A DNA stretch of 64,000 nucleotides from positions 124,001 through 188,000 of the forward strand of contig JAIXSQ010000004.1 of the NCBI GenBank assembly GCA_027484575.1. The letters run 5' to 3'. The notes under the pieces are model-generated. The model searched no databases. It was not told the DNA's origin and worked only from the letters and a program-made list of their open reading frames with translations. The stretch comes from Comamonadaceae bacterium. Lineage in GTDB: Bacteria > Pseudomonadota > Gammaproteobacteria > Burkholderiales > Burkholderiaceae_C. Position numbers and translations under genes: made by a program. Shown piece after piece: positions 1 through 9,834 of this stretch. The first letter of the stretch is position 1; each line of letters begins with the position of its first letter.

Positions 1-2
1 AC

Positions 3-1322
<1,320 letters not shown>

Positions 1323-1343
1323 GGCCTGCGCCTCGCCAGGAAG

Positions 1344-1366
1344 AAGCCGCCTCGGGGCGGCTTTTT
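1344..1366 (+). terminator. Rho-independent terminator after clpA
   Basis: Stem AAGCCGCC / GGCGGCTT with a 4-nt loop, running into TTTTT, 22 bp after the clpA stop and before the convergent EVE gene. Confidence 0.85.
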
Positions 1367-1388
1367 CATGCCTGCAGCAGCACTGTTC

Positions 1389-1874
1389 TCACGTGTCCAG
1401 CAGCTCCAGCAGCCGCCGCCAGTGGTGCGGCTGGACGGGCGTGATCGACAGCCGGTTGCCCTTGCGCAGGACCAGCAGGTCCTCCAGGCCCGGCGCGGCG
1501 CGCAGCTCCTGCAGGCCCAGCAGGCGCGTCTTGCGCAGCGCCTGCACGTCCACCAGCAGCCAGCGCGGCGACTGCGGCTGCGCACCGGGGTCGTGGTACG
1601 GCGAGGCGGTGTCGAACTGCGTCGGGTCGGGATAAGCCGTGGAGGCCACGCGCGCGATGCCGGCGATCCCCGGCTGGGCGCAGCCCGAGTGGTAGAACAG
1701 CACGCCGTCGCCCACCCGCATGGCGTCGCGCATGAAGTTGCGGGCCTGGTAGTTGCGCACGCCGGTCCACGGGACCGTGCTGCGCGGCGCCGCCAGCGCA
1801 TCGTCGATCGAGACCTCGTGCGGCTCCGACTTCATCAGCCAGAAGCGCTGTCCTGCTTGCTGCTCCATGCCCAC
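1389..1874 (-). CDS. EVE domain-containing protein
   Basis: A 161-residue single-domain protein of the EVE/PUA-like fold. It opens with the family signature FWLMKSEP followed by WTGVRNYQARNFMRDAMRVGD and a GVLFYHSG block, the usual EVE order. EVE domains bind modified bases in DNA or RNA; the substrate here is unknown. Length fits a stand-alone EVE protein. It is convergent with clpA and 32 bp downstream of the SGNH lipoprotein gene on the same strand. The start may be Met1 or the Met two codons later; nothing in the spacing decides it. Confidence 0.88.
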   Translation of the reverse strand: MGMEQQAGQRFWLMKSEPHEVSIDDALAAPRSTVPWTGVRNYQARNFMRDAMRVGDGVLFYHSGCAQPGIAGIARVASTAYPDPTQFDTASPYHDPGAQPQSPRWLLVDVQALRKTRLLGLQELRAAPGLEDLLVLRKGNRLSITPVQPHHWRRLLELLDT

Positions 1875-1906
1875 GCCCTTCCTGGGCGCGGATCATAGGC
1901 GGCGGG

Positions 1907-2608
1907 TCACCAGCCGCGCGCTGCCAGGGCCTCGCGCACCAGCCGCGCCACCAGGGCGTAGCCCGGTGCATTCAGGTGTGCGCCATCGGCCCGCAGCGAT
2001 GCGGGCGGCGTGTCGTCGGCGCGGTCGGCCTGGTCCTGCGCGTCGCCGGCATCGGCGGCCTGCACGAGTGTGCTGCGCACGTCGAGGTAGTTCTGCGGAT
2101 AGTCGGCCGCCAGTTGCCCGTTCAGGCGGACGATGCCGTCGTAGGTCCAACTGCCGCGGCGCTCGCCTGCCTGGTTCAGCACCGACAGCACCAGGAACCG
2201 CCGGTTGCCCGGTGCAAGCGCCGCGACAGAGCGGGCGATGTCCGCGCGGATGCGGTCCGGGTCCCATTGGTTGTTGCCGCCGTACCAGAAGATCGTCACG
2301 GCATCGCGCGAACCGGCATCGGCCACCTGCCTGTCGGCGATCTGCGTCGATGTCTGCCCGGCGATCCCGCGGTCGTCCACGCTGCGCCCGGGCAGCAGGG
2401 CCGCCAGCGCCGAGGCGTAGCCGGGCACACGGGGGTCGCCGGGCAATCCCGCCGTGTGCGAGTCGCCCCAGGCCACGATGCGGTCGGCCGACAGGCTGCT
2501 GGCCGAGGCGGCCGGCGCGGCAGTGGAGCCACCGCCGCCGCCACCCCCTCCGCAGCCGGGCAGGGCGATGGCAAGGGCGATGCTGGCGAGGACGGTCCTG
2601 CGTTCCAT
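1907..2608 (-). CDS. SGNH/GDSL-type esterase lipoprotein
   Basis: A 233-residue exported hydrolase. The N terminus has charged MERR, a hydrophobic stretch and a lipobox LPGC, so Cys19 is probably lipidated. An eight-glycine run follows the Cys as a flexible tether. Catalytic blocks of the SGNH family are visible: WGDSHTAG (block I, nucleophilic Ser), a block with GIAGQTS, WYGGNNQWD (block III, Gly/Asn) and the C-terminal DGAHLNAPGY with Asp and His. The natural substrate cannot be told. Its upstream neighbour on the same strand is an aminotransferase gene 110 bp away, so an operon is possible but not clear. Confidence 0.85.
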   Translation of the reverse strand: MERRTVLASIALAIALPGCGGGGGGGGSTAAPAASASSLSADRIVAWGDSHTAGLPGDPRVPGYASALAALLPGRSVDDRGIAGQTSTQIADRQVADAGSRDAVTIFWYGGNNQWDPDRIRADIARSVAALAPGNRRFLVLSVLNQAGERRGSWTYDGIVRLNGQLAADYPQNYLDVRSTLVQAADAGDAQDQADRADDTPPASLRADGAHLNAPGYALVARLVREALAARGW

Positions 2609-2718
2609 GATGGCTCCGGTGGCAACGGAGCCATGGTCGCGAGCACGACCGCCCGCGGGCTGTCAGGGGGCGTGCCGTGGGGTCGGCCGCGCGGCCGCGA
2701 GCGCCTGTCGGGCGCTGC

Positions 2719-3894
2719 TCACAGGCGTGCCAGCCGCTGCAGCGCGGTGGCGAGCGTCTCGTCCTTCTTGGCGTAGCAGAAGCGCACCACCCGCTGGTCG
2801 AAGCCGTCGCCGTAGAAGGCCGACAGCGGGATCGCGGCGACCCCCACCTCGCGGGTCAGCCATTGGCAGAACTGCGCCTCGGACAGGTCGCTCACGGCCG
2901 AGATGTCGACGCACTGGAAGTAGCTGCCCTGGCTGGGCAGCAGCCGCAGGCGCGTGCGCGCCAGGCCCTCGCGGAACAGGTCGCGCTTGCGCTGGTAGAA
3001 GGCCGGCAGGTCCAGGTGCGGCCGCGGGTCGGCCATGTACGTGGCCAGCCCGTGCTGCACCGGCGTGTTCACGGTGAACACATTGAACTGGTGCACCTTG
3101 CGGAACTCGGCGCTCAGCGGCGCCGGCGCGGCCACGTAGCCGACCTTCCAGCCGGTGACGTGGTAGGTCTTGCCGAAGCTCGAGACGATGAAGCTGCGTG
3201 CCGCCAGCCCGGGAAAGCGCGCCGCGCTCTGGTGCTGCTGCCCGTCGTACACCATGTGCTCGTACACCTCGTCGCTGATCACCAGCACCTCGGTGGGCGC
3301 CAGCAGCTCCTGCAGCCGCAGCATCTCCTCGCGCGTCCACACCGTGGCACTGGGGTTGTGCGGCGTGTTGACGATGATGGCGCGCGTGCGCGGCGACAGC
3401 GCGGCGGCGATGCGGTCGAAGTCGGGGCGGAAGGTGCCGGGCGTCAGCGGCACGCGCACCACGGTGCCGCCGGCCAGCTCGATGTTGGGCACGTAGCTGT
3501 CGTAGCAGGGCTCGAGCACGATCACCTCGTCACCCGGGCGCACCACGGCCAGCACCGCGGTGATGATGGCCTGGGTGGCGCCGGCGGTGATGGTGACCTC
3601 GGTGGCCGGGTCGTAGCGGCGACCGTACAGCGCCTCGAGCTTGGCGGCCACGGCGTCGCGCAGCACCGGCACGCCGGTCATGGGGGGGTACTGGTTCAGG
3701 CCCTTGGCCATGGCGTCGGTCACCGCCTGCACCAGCCGGGGGTCGCAGTCGAAATCGGGGAAGCCCTGGCCGAGGTTGACCGCCCCGGTCTCGGCCGCCA
3801 GGGCCGACATCACGGTGAAGATGGTCGTGCCCACGGCGGGCAGCTTGGTCTGCACGGCGGGCGTGCGGGCGGGGGCGAGGGCTTCAGAGCTCAT
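2719..3894 (-). CDS. PLP-dependent aminotransferase, methionine-aminotransferase (YbdL) type
   Basis: A 391-residue class I/II fold-type I aminotransferase. Seen are NLGQGFPDF near the N terminus, AGATQAI for phosphate binding, NTPHNPSATVW, the ISDEVYEHM block with Asp and Tyr, SSFGKTYHVTGWKVGY with the Schiff-base Lys, and the Arg of RVVRFCYAKKDE that binds the substrate carboxylate. Sequence style matches the YbdL methionine aminotransferase branch more than aspartate aminotransferase; substrate is inference. Its start overlaps the end of cysB by 11 bp on the same strand. That suggests co-transcription with this sulfur regulator and fits a role in methionine metabolism. Confidence 0.86.
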   Translation of the reverse strand: MSSEALAPARTPAVQTKLPAVGTTIFTVMSALAAETGAVNLGQGFPDFDCDPRLVQAVTDAMAKGLNQYPPMTGVPVLRDAVAAKLEALYGRRYDPATEVTITAGATQAIITAVLAVVRPGDEVIVLEPCYDSYVPNIELAGGTVVRVPLTPGTFRPDFDRIAAALSPRTRAIIVNTPHNPSATVWTREEMLRLQELLAPTEVLVISDEVYEHMVYDGQQHQSAARFPGLAARSFIVSSFGKTYHVTGWKVGYVAAPAPLSAEFRKVHQFNVFTVNTPVQHGLATYMADPRPHLDLPAFYQRKRDLFREGLARTRLRLLPSQGSYFQCVDISAVSDLSEAQFCQWLTREVGVAAIPLSAFYGDGFDQRVVRFCYAKKDETLATALQRLARL

Positions 3895-4831
3895 AGTCGT
3901 TGACGTGGCCCGACAGGGCCTTGGCGATCAGCTGGCGGTCGAGCCGGTCGGACAGCAGCTCGGCGAAACGGAAGACGAAGTTGCGCAGGTAGGCGCCGCG
4001 CTTGAATGCGATGCGCGCGACGTTCTGCCCGAACAGCTGCCCCACCGGGCGCACGGCCAGGTCGGTGGGCTGCTGCGCGTCGTCGCGCACGGCCATCTCG
4101 GCGACGATGCCGATCCCCAGCCCCAGCCGCACATACGTCTTGATGACGTCGGAGTCGATCGCCTCGAGGGCGACGCGCGGCTGCAGCTTGCGGGTGGCGA
4201 AGGCCGCATCGATGCGGGTGCGGCCGGTGAAGGACGGGTGGTAGGTGATCAGCGGCTCGGCGGCCAGGTCCTCGAGGGTGATGCGGTCCTTGGTGGCCAG
4301 CGCATGGCCCTGGGGCACCACCAGCACGTGCTGCCATTCGTAGCAGGGCAGGGTGACCAGCTCCTGGTAGTCCGACAGCGACTCGGTGGCGATGCCGACC
4401 TCGGCGGTCTCGTCGATCACCATGCGGGCGACCTGGTCGGGCGAGCCCTGGTGCAGGCTCACGTTGACCTTGGGATAGGCCTCGCGCAGCCGCGCGACGG
4501 GCAGCGGCAGCACGTAGCGGGCCTGGGTGTGGGTGGTGGCGATCGACAGCGTGCCGCTGTCCTGGGCGCTGAACTGCTCGCCGATGCGCTTGAGGTTGCC
4601 CACCTCGCGCATGATCAGCTCGATGCTGCGCAGCACGTGCTGGCCCGGCTCGGTGATGCGCTTGAGGCGCTTGCCGTGGCGGGCGAAGATCTCGACCCCG
4701 AGTTCCTCTTCCAGTTCGATGATGGCCTTGGACACACCCGGCTGCGAGGTGTGCAGCGCCTTGGCGGCTTCGGTCAGGTTCAGGTTGCGCCGTGCGGCTT
4801 CCTGGACGAACCGGAACTGGTGCAGGTTCAT
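3884..4831 (-). CDS. cysB: CysB-type LysR transcriptional regulator
   Basis: A 315-residue LysR-family regulator of sulfate assimilation. The winged HTH at residues 1-60 (NLNLTEAAKALHTSQPGVSKAI) and HGKRLKRITEPG are typical of CysB/Cbl and unlike generic LysR proteins. The effector domain keeps THTQARYVLP and QGSPDQVARMV, the region that binds N-acetylserine or sulfate in characterised CysB. It overlaps the downstream aminotransferase gene. A small inverted repeat and a -10-like box lie immediately upstream, consistent with autoregulation. A CbiX/sirohydrochlorin-chelatase-like gene lies just upstream on the same strand, and sulfite reductase needs siroheme, so the context is coherent. Confidence 0.9.
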   Translation of the reverse strand: MNLHQFRFVQEAARRNLNLTEAAKALHTSQPGVSKAIIELEEELGVEIFARHGKRLKRITEPGQHVLRSIELIMREVGNLKRIGEQFSAQDSGTLSIATTHTQARYVLPLPVARLREAYPKVNVSLHQGSPDQVARMVIDETAEVGIATESLSDYQELVTLPCYEWQHVLVVPQGHALATKDRITLEDLAAEPLITYHPSFTGRTRIDAAFATRKLQPRVALEAIDSDVIKTYVRLGLGIGIVAEMAVRDDAQQPTDLAVRPVGQLFGQNVARIAFKRGAYLRNFVFRFAELLSDRLDRQLIAKALSGHVNDYEL

Positions 4832-4840
4832 GGTTGGAAT

Positions 4841-4864
4841 CTTCTAAGAGAAGGCTCCATTATG
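4841..4864 (-). promoter_or_regulatory. Putative cysB promoter with LysR-type inverted repeat
   Basis: CTTCTAAGAGAAG (4841-4853) is a perfect 5-bp inverted repeat about 10 bp before the cysB start. A CATAAT -10-like hexamer lies at 4859-4864 on the minus strand. LysR regulators often bind such repeats near their own promoters; this is a motif guess. Confidence 0.4.
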
Positions 4865-4875
4865 CCTAATTCCGT

Positions 4876-5238
4876 CTAACGAGCCAGCGCGAGCTCGGCC
4901 ATCAGGTCCAGCAGCGCGGGCTGTTCGCCCACGGCGGGCAGGACCTCCAGCGCCAGCCCCGGATGCTGCGCCCGGATCTCCTGCAGGATCACCGGCAGGT
5001 CCTCGCGGGCATGGCGGCCCACCCCGAGGAACATCGGCAGCACCCGGATGGCGTCCACGCCCTCGCGCACCAGCTGGTCGACCGCCGAGGGCAGGTCGGG
5101 GGCCTGCAGTTCCAGGAAGGCGCAGGCCACCGTGGCCTCGGGCGCTCGCTGCGCCACCCGCAGCGCCACCGCATCCATGGGCGCGCGCCACGCCGGGTCG
5201 CGCGACCCGTGGCCGAACAGGACGATGCCGTGCTTCAT
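4876..5238 (-). CDS. Sirohydrochlorin chelatase / CbiX-like protein
   Basis: A 120-residue single-domain chelatase of the CbiX-short/SirB type. It begins with GIVLFGHGSRDPAW, which carries the metal-coordinating first His, and has the ELQAPDLPSAVDQLVREG block and the IRVLPMFLGVGRHAREDLP block with the second His. Such proteins insert cobalt, nickel or iron into sirohydrochlorin. It starts inside the last codon of lptG (ATGA overlap), so it is translationally coupled to the LPS-transport gene. Chelatase assignment is firm at family level, metal unknown. Confidence 0.85.
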   Translation of the reverse strand: MKHGIVLFGHGSRDPAWRAPMDAVALRVAQRAPEATVACAFLELQAPDLPSAVDQLVREGVDAIRVLPMFLGVGRHAREDLPVILQEIRAQHPGLALEVLPAVGEQPALLDLMAELALAR

Positions 5239-6332
5239 CGCCGCAGCACCAGCCAGGTGAACGCGCCGAGCGACAGCAGCGTGTAGAGCAGCCCAGGGGC
5301 GGCCGCCGCGATCCACGGCGCCCAGGCGTTGAGGTTGCCCACGTAGCCGAACACGTTGTTGAGCAGGAAGAAGCTGATGCCGATCAGCACGCCGCCGAAC
5401 ACGTAGCTGGTGATCCCGCCCGAGCGGAAGTGCAGGTAGGCGAAGGGCAGGGCCAGCACCACCATCACCAGGCAACTGAGCGGGTAGAACAGCTTGCGCC
5501 AGAACTCGATGGCGTAGCGCTGGGCGCTCTGCCCGTTGCTCTCCAGGTGGCCGATGTAGCGGAACAGGTCGTAGGTGGGCATGCGGTCGGGCTTGAGGAG
5601 CGCCACCGAGACCATCTCCTGGGTGATCTCGGTCGGCCAGAGCAATTCGGGGACCTGGGTGCGCTCGACGCGCGCCAGTGTGTCGCGGGCGCCGAAGCGG
5701 GTGCGTTCCACGGCCTGCAGCGTCCAGCCCTGCGGCCCGAAGCCGCCGCGCCTGGCCTGCAGCATGGTGCTCAGGTAGCCGCGCTCGTCGGACTCGAAGA
5801 TGCGGATCTGCGCCATGGTGCCGTCGGGCGCCAGCGAGCCCACGTTGACGTTGTAGGTCATCGCGCCCTGGCGCTCCTTGAGCCAGGCGCCGGTCTGGCC
5901 CACGCTGATCGCGCCCTGGTAACGGGCCCGCAGCAGCTGCGCGGCGCGGTCGGCCGCAGGCGCCACGTAGTCGCCCATCGCGAAGGTCAGCAGGGTGAAG
6001 CCCAGACCCAGCACCAGCAGGCTGCGCAGCGCCCGGGCCGGCCCCAGCCCGCTGGTGCGCAGGATGGTGTATTCGGACGACTGCGCCAGCCTCGCCATCA
6101 CGAAGATGGTGCCGATCAGCACCGTGATGGGCAGCAGCTCGTACAGGTGGCTGGGCACGTTCAGCGTCACGTACAGCAGCGCCTGCGTGAGCTTGTAGGG
6201 GGTCGCGCCCTTGCCGATGTCGGGCAGCTCCTCGACGAAGTCGAAGAAGAAGAACAGGGCCAGGAAGCCGATCGTCACGAAGCTGACGGACAGCAGCACC
6301 TCGCGGTAGATGAGGCGGCGGATCGTCCTCAT
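5235..6332 (-). CDS. lptG: LPS export ABC transporter permease LptG
   Basis: Inner-membrane permease of the LptB2FG complex that extracts lipopolysaccharide from the inner membrane. The 365 residues show the LptF/LptG plan: TM segments near residues 12-35, 60-80 and 97-120, a large periplasmic jelly-roll region (about 130-270), and three C-terminal TM segments. It starts 4 bp inside lptF (ATGA overlap), and lptF-lptG order is the usual one. The start was chosen because MRTIRRLIYREVL fits the conserved N terminus. Confidence 0.95.
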   Translation of the reverse strand: MRTIRRLIYREVLLSVSFVTIGFLALFFFFDFVEELPDIGKGATPYKLTQALLYVTLNVPSHLYELLPITVLIGTIFVMARLAQSSEYTILRTSGLGPARALRSLLVLGLGFTLLTFAMGDYVAPAADRAAQLLRARYQGAISVGQTGAWLKERQGAMTYNVNVGSLAPDGTMAQIRIFESDERGYLSTMLQARRGGFGPQGWTLQAVERTRFGARDTLARVERTQVPELLWPTEITQEMVSVALLKPDRMPTYDLFRYIGHLESNGQSAQRYAIEFWRKLFYPLSCLVMVVLALPFAYLHFRSGGITSYVFGGVLIGISFFLLNNVFGYVGNLNAWAPWIAAAAPGLLYTLLSLGAFTWLVLRR

Positions 6333-7429
6333 GCCCCGGTCCCCACGCCGGCGCGGCGCAGCCGCGGCAGGGCCCAGTTGTTGTGCTGCTTGGCCAGCCA
6401 CAGCACCGCCACCGCCAGCACCGCGCCGTGCATCCCGAGCAGGAAGCCGCCGAAGGTGGCGCGCCCCGAGGAGATCCAGCTCTGGCCGAGGTTGACGAGG
6501 TTGTAGTACACGATGAACGCGAACAGGGCGAACACCAGGTTGCTGCTGCGACCGGCGCGCGGGTTCACGCTGGAGACGGTGACCGCGATCACGATGAAGT
6601 TCGCCGCCGCCAGCGCCAGCCCCAGGCGCCAGGCCAGCTCGCCCAGGTTGGCGCGCGTGGGCTCGAGCACCAGCAGCCAGGTGGGCACGGTCTTGACCGG
6701 CGCGTTGCCGCCGGGCAGGGCCTGCGCCGAGCCCACCCGGTTGCCCAGTTCCTCGAACTCGCTGACCTTCAGCTCGCTGCCATCCAGCGTCGTCTCGAGC
6801 CGCTGGCCGTTGGCCAGCAGCAGGAACTGGCTGTCGCCTTCGGTGACCACGCGCCCGGTGCGTGCGGAGGTGACGGTCTGCTTGCCCCGCTCGACGGTGG
6901 AGATGAACACGTTCTTGCCCGACTTGTTGTCGGGCGTGTCCTTGTCCAGGAAGAACACGCGCGTGCCGCTGGCCGACTCCTGGAACTGGCCGGGCGCCAC
7001 GCGCTCGAGGTCGCCGCGGCTGCCGTAGCGGTCCTTCAGGTCCTGGGTCTGCTGGTTGGCCCAGGGCCACACGACCAGCGCGAGCACCGCGATCGCCACC
7101 AGGATCGGCCAGGCGAACGCGAACAAGGGCCGCAGCAGCGACGACAGGCCGCGCCCGGCCGAGAACCAGATGACCATCTCGCTGTCGGTGTACATGCGCG
7201 AGAGCGTGCCCACGATGGCCATGAACAGGCACAGCGTGAGCACCGGCGGCAGGTAGCCGAGCACGGTGTAGCCCATCACCATCAGCACTTCCTGCGGGTT
7301 GACGCTGCCCCGGTTCGCCTGGCCCAGGGTGCGGATCAGGGTCATCGTCATGACGATCGTCACCAGCACCACCAGGCTCGCGCCGAAGCTGCGGGCCAGC
7401 TCTTTGCGCAGGGAGGAATGGAATAACAT
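6329..7429 (-). CDS. lptF: LPS export ABC transporter permease LptF
   Basis: Partner permease of LptG in the LptB2FG complex. The 366-residue product starts MLFHSSLRKELARSFGASLVVL, the conserved LptF opening that leads into TM1, with TM2-3 at about 55-130, a periplasmic beta-jelly-roll domain, and three C-terminal TM helices. The frame is open far upstream in the antisense of pepA; the start at 7429 was chosen from the family N terminus. It is divergent from pepA with only 39 bp between starts, the same arrangement as in many proteobacteria, so both promoters must share or overlap this gap. Confidence 0.95.
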   Translation of the reverse strand: MLFHSSLRKELARSFGASLVVLVTIVMTMTLIRTLGQANRGSVNPQEVLMVMGYTVLGYLPPVLTLCLFMAIVGTLSRMYTDSEMVIWFSAGRGLSSLLRPLFAFAWPILVAIAVLALVVWPWANQQTQDLKDRYGSRGDLERVAPGQFQESASGTRVFFLDKDTPDNKSGKNVFISTVERGKQTVTSARTGRVVTEGDSQFLLLANGQRLETTLDGSELKVSEFEELGNRVGSAQALPGGNAPVKTVPTWLLVLEPTRANLGELAWRLGLALAAANFIVIAVTVSSVNPRAGRSSNLVFALFAFIVYYNLVNLGQSWISSGRATFGGFLLGMHGAVLAVAVLWLAKQHNNWALPRLRRAGVGTGA

Positions 7430-7468
7430 CGGCGCGGTTCGCGACTGCTTGGACAAGAACGACGGATT

Positions 7469-8977
7469 ATGGACTTCGAACTCAAAGCCTCGTCCCTGGC
7501 CGACGCCGCCCGCCTCAAGGCCGATGCGGTGGTGGTGCTGGTGCCCGATGCGGGTGTCGTGGGCGACGGCCCGCTGGCTGAACTGGTGGACCATGCGCTG
7601 CGTGCAGGCGACCTCGACACCAAGGCGGGCAAGCTGCTGCAGGCCTACCGGGTGGCCGGTGTCAGTGCCCCGCGGGTGCTGCTGGCCGGCTGCGGCGATG
7701 CGTCCGGGCGCAAGGTGATGACCGCCGTGCAGGCCGCCGTCGGCGCGCTGCGCGGGCGCAAGGTGCGCCGCCTGGCCCTGTGGCTGCCGGAGGGCGCGGC
7801 GGCCGTGCGGGCCGCGGTCACCGCCACGGCCGAGACCAGCTACGCCTACGTGACCACCAAGTCCAAGCCGGAGCCGCGTGAGCTCGAGAAGGTCAGCCTG
7901 CTGGTGGCCGAGGCCGGTGCCGAGGCGAAGGCCGAGCTGCGCACCGCCCGCGCCGTGGCCGCCGGCATCGAGTTCGCCCGCGAGCTGGGCAACCTGCCGC
8001 CCAACGTCGCCACGCCCACGCGGCTGGGCGAGGAGGCCCGGCAGATGGCCAAGTCGCACGGCTTCCAGTGCGAGGTGCTCGGCCCGAAGGAGGTCGCCAA
8101 GCTCGGCATGGGTTCGTTCATGGCGGTGGCCCAGGGCTCCCAGGAGCCGCTGCGGTTCATCGTGCTGCGCTACCAGGGCGCGGCCGCCGGCCAGGCACCG
8201 GTGGTGCTGGTGGGCAAGGGCATCACCTTCGACAGCGGCGGCATCTCCATCAAGCCGGCGGGGGAGATGGACGAGATGAAGTTCGACATGAGCGGCGCGG
8301 CCAGCGTGCTGGGCGTGTTCCGGGCGCTGGCCGAGTCGCGGCCCGCGATCAACGTGGTGGGCCTGGTGCCGGCTTGCGAGAACCTGCCGGACGGCCGCGC
8401 GTTCAAGCCGGGCGACGTGGTCACCAGCATGAGCGGCCAGACCATCGAGGTGCTCAACACCGATGCCGAGGGCCGGCTGATCCTGTGCGACGCCCTGACC
8501 TACGCCGCCCGCTTCAAGCCGCGCGCCGTCATCGACATCGCGACGCTCACGGGCGCCTGCGTGGTGGCGCTGGGCGGCGTGCGCAGTGGCCTGTTCGCCA
8601 GCGACGATGCGCTGGCGGCGGCCCTGCAGCAGGCCGGCGATGCGGCGTTCGACCCGTGCTGGCGCATGCCGCTGGACGACGAGTACGGCGAGGGCCTGAA
8701 GACCAACTTCGCCGACATGGCCAACGTGGCGGGCCGCCAGGCCGGCGCGGTGACCGCGGCCAAGTTCCTGCAGCGCTTCGTCGGCGACTTCCCGTGGGCG
8801 CACCTGGACATCGCCGGCACGGCCTGGAAGGGCGGGGCGGCCAAGGGCTCGACCGGCCGCCCCGTGCCGCTGCTGCTGCAGTACCTGCACGGGCTGCAGG
8901 CGGCGCCCGCCAAGGCCGACAAGGCGGCCAAGGCCGACAAGCCGGCCACCGCGGTGCGCCGCCGGCCGGCGCGCTGA
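7469..8977 (+). CDS. pepA: Leucyl aminopeptidase PepA
   Basis: A 502-residue cytosolic M17 metalloaminopeptidase. The variable N-terminal domain (about 1-165) is followed by the catalytic domain with VLVGKGITFDSGGISIKPA, the DMSGAASVLG segment and the signature NTDAEGRLIL, which supplies the two-metal ligands and catalytic Arg. In E. coli PepA also acts as an accessory protein in Xer recombination at plasmid cer sites; this window carries a dif-like site, but no link is shown. The C terminus has an Ala/Lys-rich tail (KADKAAKADK) longer than needed for the fold. holC follows after 4 bp, an operon-like spacing. Confidence 0.97.
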   Translation: MDFELKASSLADAARLKADAVVVLVPDAGVVGDGPLAELVDHALRAGDLDTKAGKLLQAYRVAGVSAPRVLLAGCGDASGRKVMTAVQAAVGALRGRKVRRLALWLPEGAAAVRAAVTATAETSYAYVTTKSKPEPRELEKVSLLVAEAGAEAKAELRTARAVAAGIEFARELGNLPPNVATPTRLGEEARQMAKSHGFQCEVLGPKEVAKLGMGSFMAVAQGSQEPLRFIVLRYQGAAAGQAPVVLVGKGITFDSGGISIKPAGEMDEMKFDMSGAASVLGVFRALAESRPAINVVGLVPACENLPDGRAFKPGDVVTSMSGQTIEVLNTDAEGRLILCDALTYAARFKPRAVIDIATLTGACVVALGGVRSGLFASDDALAAALQQAGDAAFDPCWRMPLDDEYGEGLKTNFADMANVAGRQAGAVTAAKFLQRFVGDFPWAHLDIAGTAWKGGAAKGSTGRPVPLLLQYLHGLQAAPAKADKAAKADKPATAVRRRPAR

Positions 8978-8981
8978 GCGC

Positions 8982-9416
8982 ATGACCGAGGTCACCTTCC
9001 ACGTCCGTGTCGCCGACCCGCTGGCCCACGCCTGCCGCCTGGTGCGCAAGGCCTGGGCGAGCGGCGCGCAGGTGGTGGTGACCGCCGAGCCCGACGTGCT
9101 GCGCGAGCTGGACACCAGCCTCTGGACCTTCGCCGAGCGCGACTTCATCCCGCACTGCGTGGCCGGCGCCGCGCCGGCGCACGTGCAGGCGCGCAGCCCG
9201 GTGGTGCTGGCCGCCGACCCCTTGTCCGGGCCGCACCGGCAGGTGCTGGTGAACCTCGCGCCGCGCGTGCCCGAGGGGTTCGAGCGCTTCGAGCGGCTGG
9301 TCGAGGTGGTGGGCGCCGAGCCCGAGGCCCATGGCGAAGGCCGGCGCCGCTGGAAGCACTACAAGGACCGCGGCTACGCCCTGGTGCACCACGACATGTC
9401 GGAGCCGCGGGCATGA
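8982..9416 (+). CDS. holC: DNA polymerase III chi subunit HolC
   Basis: A 144-residue chi subunit that links the clamp loader to single-strand-binding protein. It begins MTEVTFHVRVADPLAHACRLVRKAW and keeps the family order: FIPHCVAG, PVVLAADP, VLVNLAPRVPEGFERFERLVEVV and the C-terminal WKHYKDRGYALVHHDM. It follows pepA by 4 bp, the usual pepA-holC pairing, and overlaps the next gene by 4 bp. Confidence 0.92.
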   Translation: MTEVTFHVRVADPLAHACRLVRKAWASGAQVVVTAEPDVLRELDTSLWTFAERDFIPHCVAGAAPAHVQARSPVVLAADPLSGPHRQVLVNLAPRVPEGFERFERLVEVVGAEPEAHGEGRRRWKHYKDRGYALVHHDMSEPRA

Positions 9417-9718
9417 CGGCGCGCAAGCCGCCGCGCTTCGTGCCCACGCTCACCGAGGTGGTGCAGCCCGCGGCATCGGCGCAGCAGCGGCTGTCGCAGG
9501 AGCAGCTGGTGCACCGCATCCTGCAGCGCATCGACCTGACCCTGGACCGGCGCCTGCGGGAGGCGGTGGCACGCGTCGTGCTCGAGCAGACGCGCCAGCT
9601 GGCGCCGGCGCTGCGCGTGCAGATCGAGGTCGAGGTCGCTGCCGCCGTCTCCGAGGCCCTGGCGGAGGAGTTCGGGCCCGGGGCAGGGCAGGCCGGCGGC
9701 GCGCCGCCGGCGGAATGA
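9413..9718 (+). CDS. Hypothetical protein downstream of holC
   Basis: A 101-residue, Arg/Gln/Glu-rich protein whose start overlaps the holC stop by 4 bp. Residues 25-85 read as amphipathic helix or coiled coil (HRILQRIDLTLDRRLREAV...VVLEQTRQLAPALRVQIE). There is no signal peptide or TM segment. I recognise no functional family. Translational coupling to holC suggests it is real. Confidence 0.7.
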   Translation: MTARKPPRFVPTLTEVVQPAASAQQRLSQEQLVHRILQRIDLTLDRRLREAVARVVLEQTRQLAPALRVQIEVEVAAAVSEALAEEFGPGAGQAGGAPPAE

Positions 9719-9834
9719 CCGCAAAGCCCACATGCCCGTGGTGGACCCGATGCGGCAACGTAGAGTTCTCGGTTATGTTTTCGCCCGTTGTGTCAACAAC
9801 AAGTTCCACTCTCACACACACTGGAGGTAGAGAT

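Noticed and set aside
6329-9148. A 939-codon minus-strand frame across pepA
   Set aside because: The lptF protein begins at 7429; upstream is the antisense of pepA.
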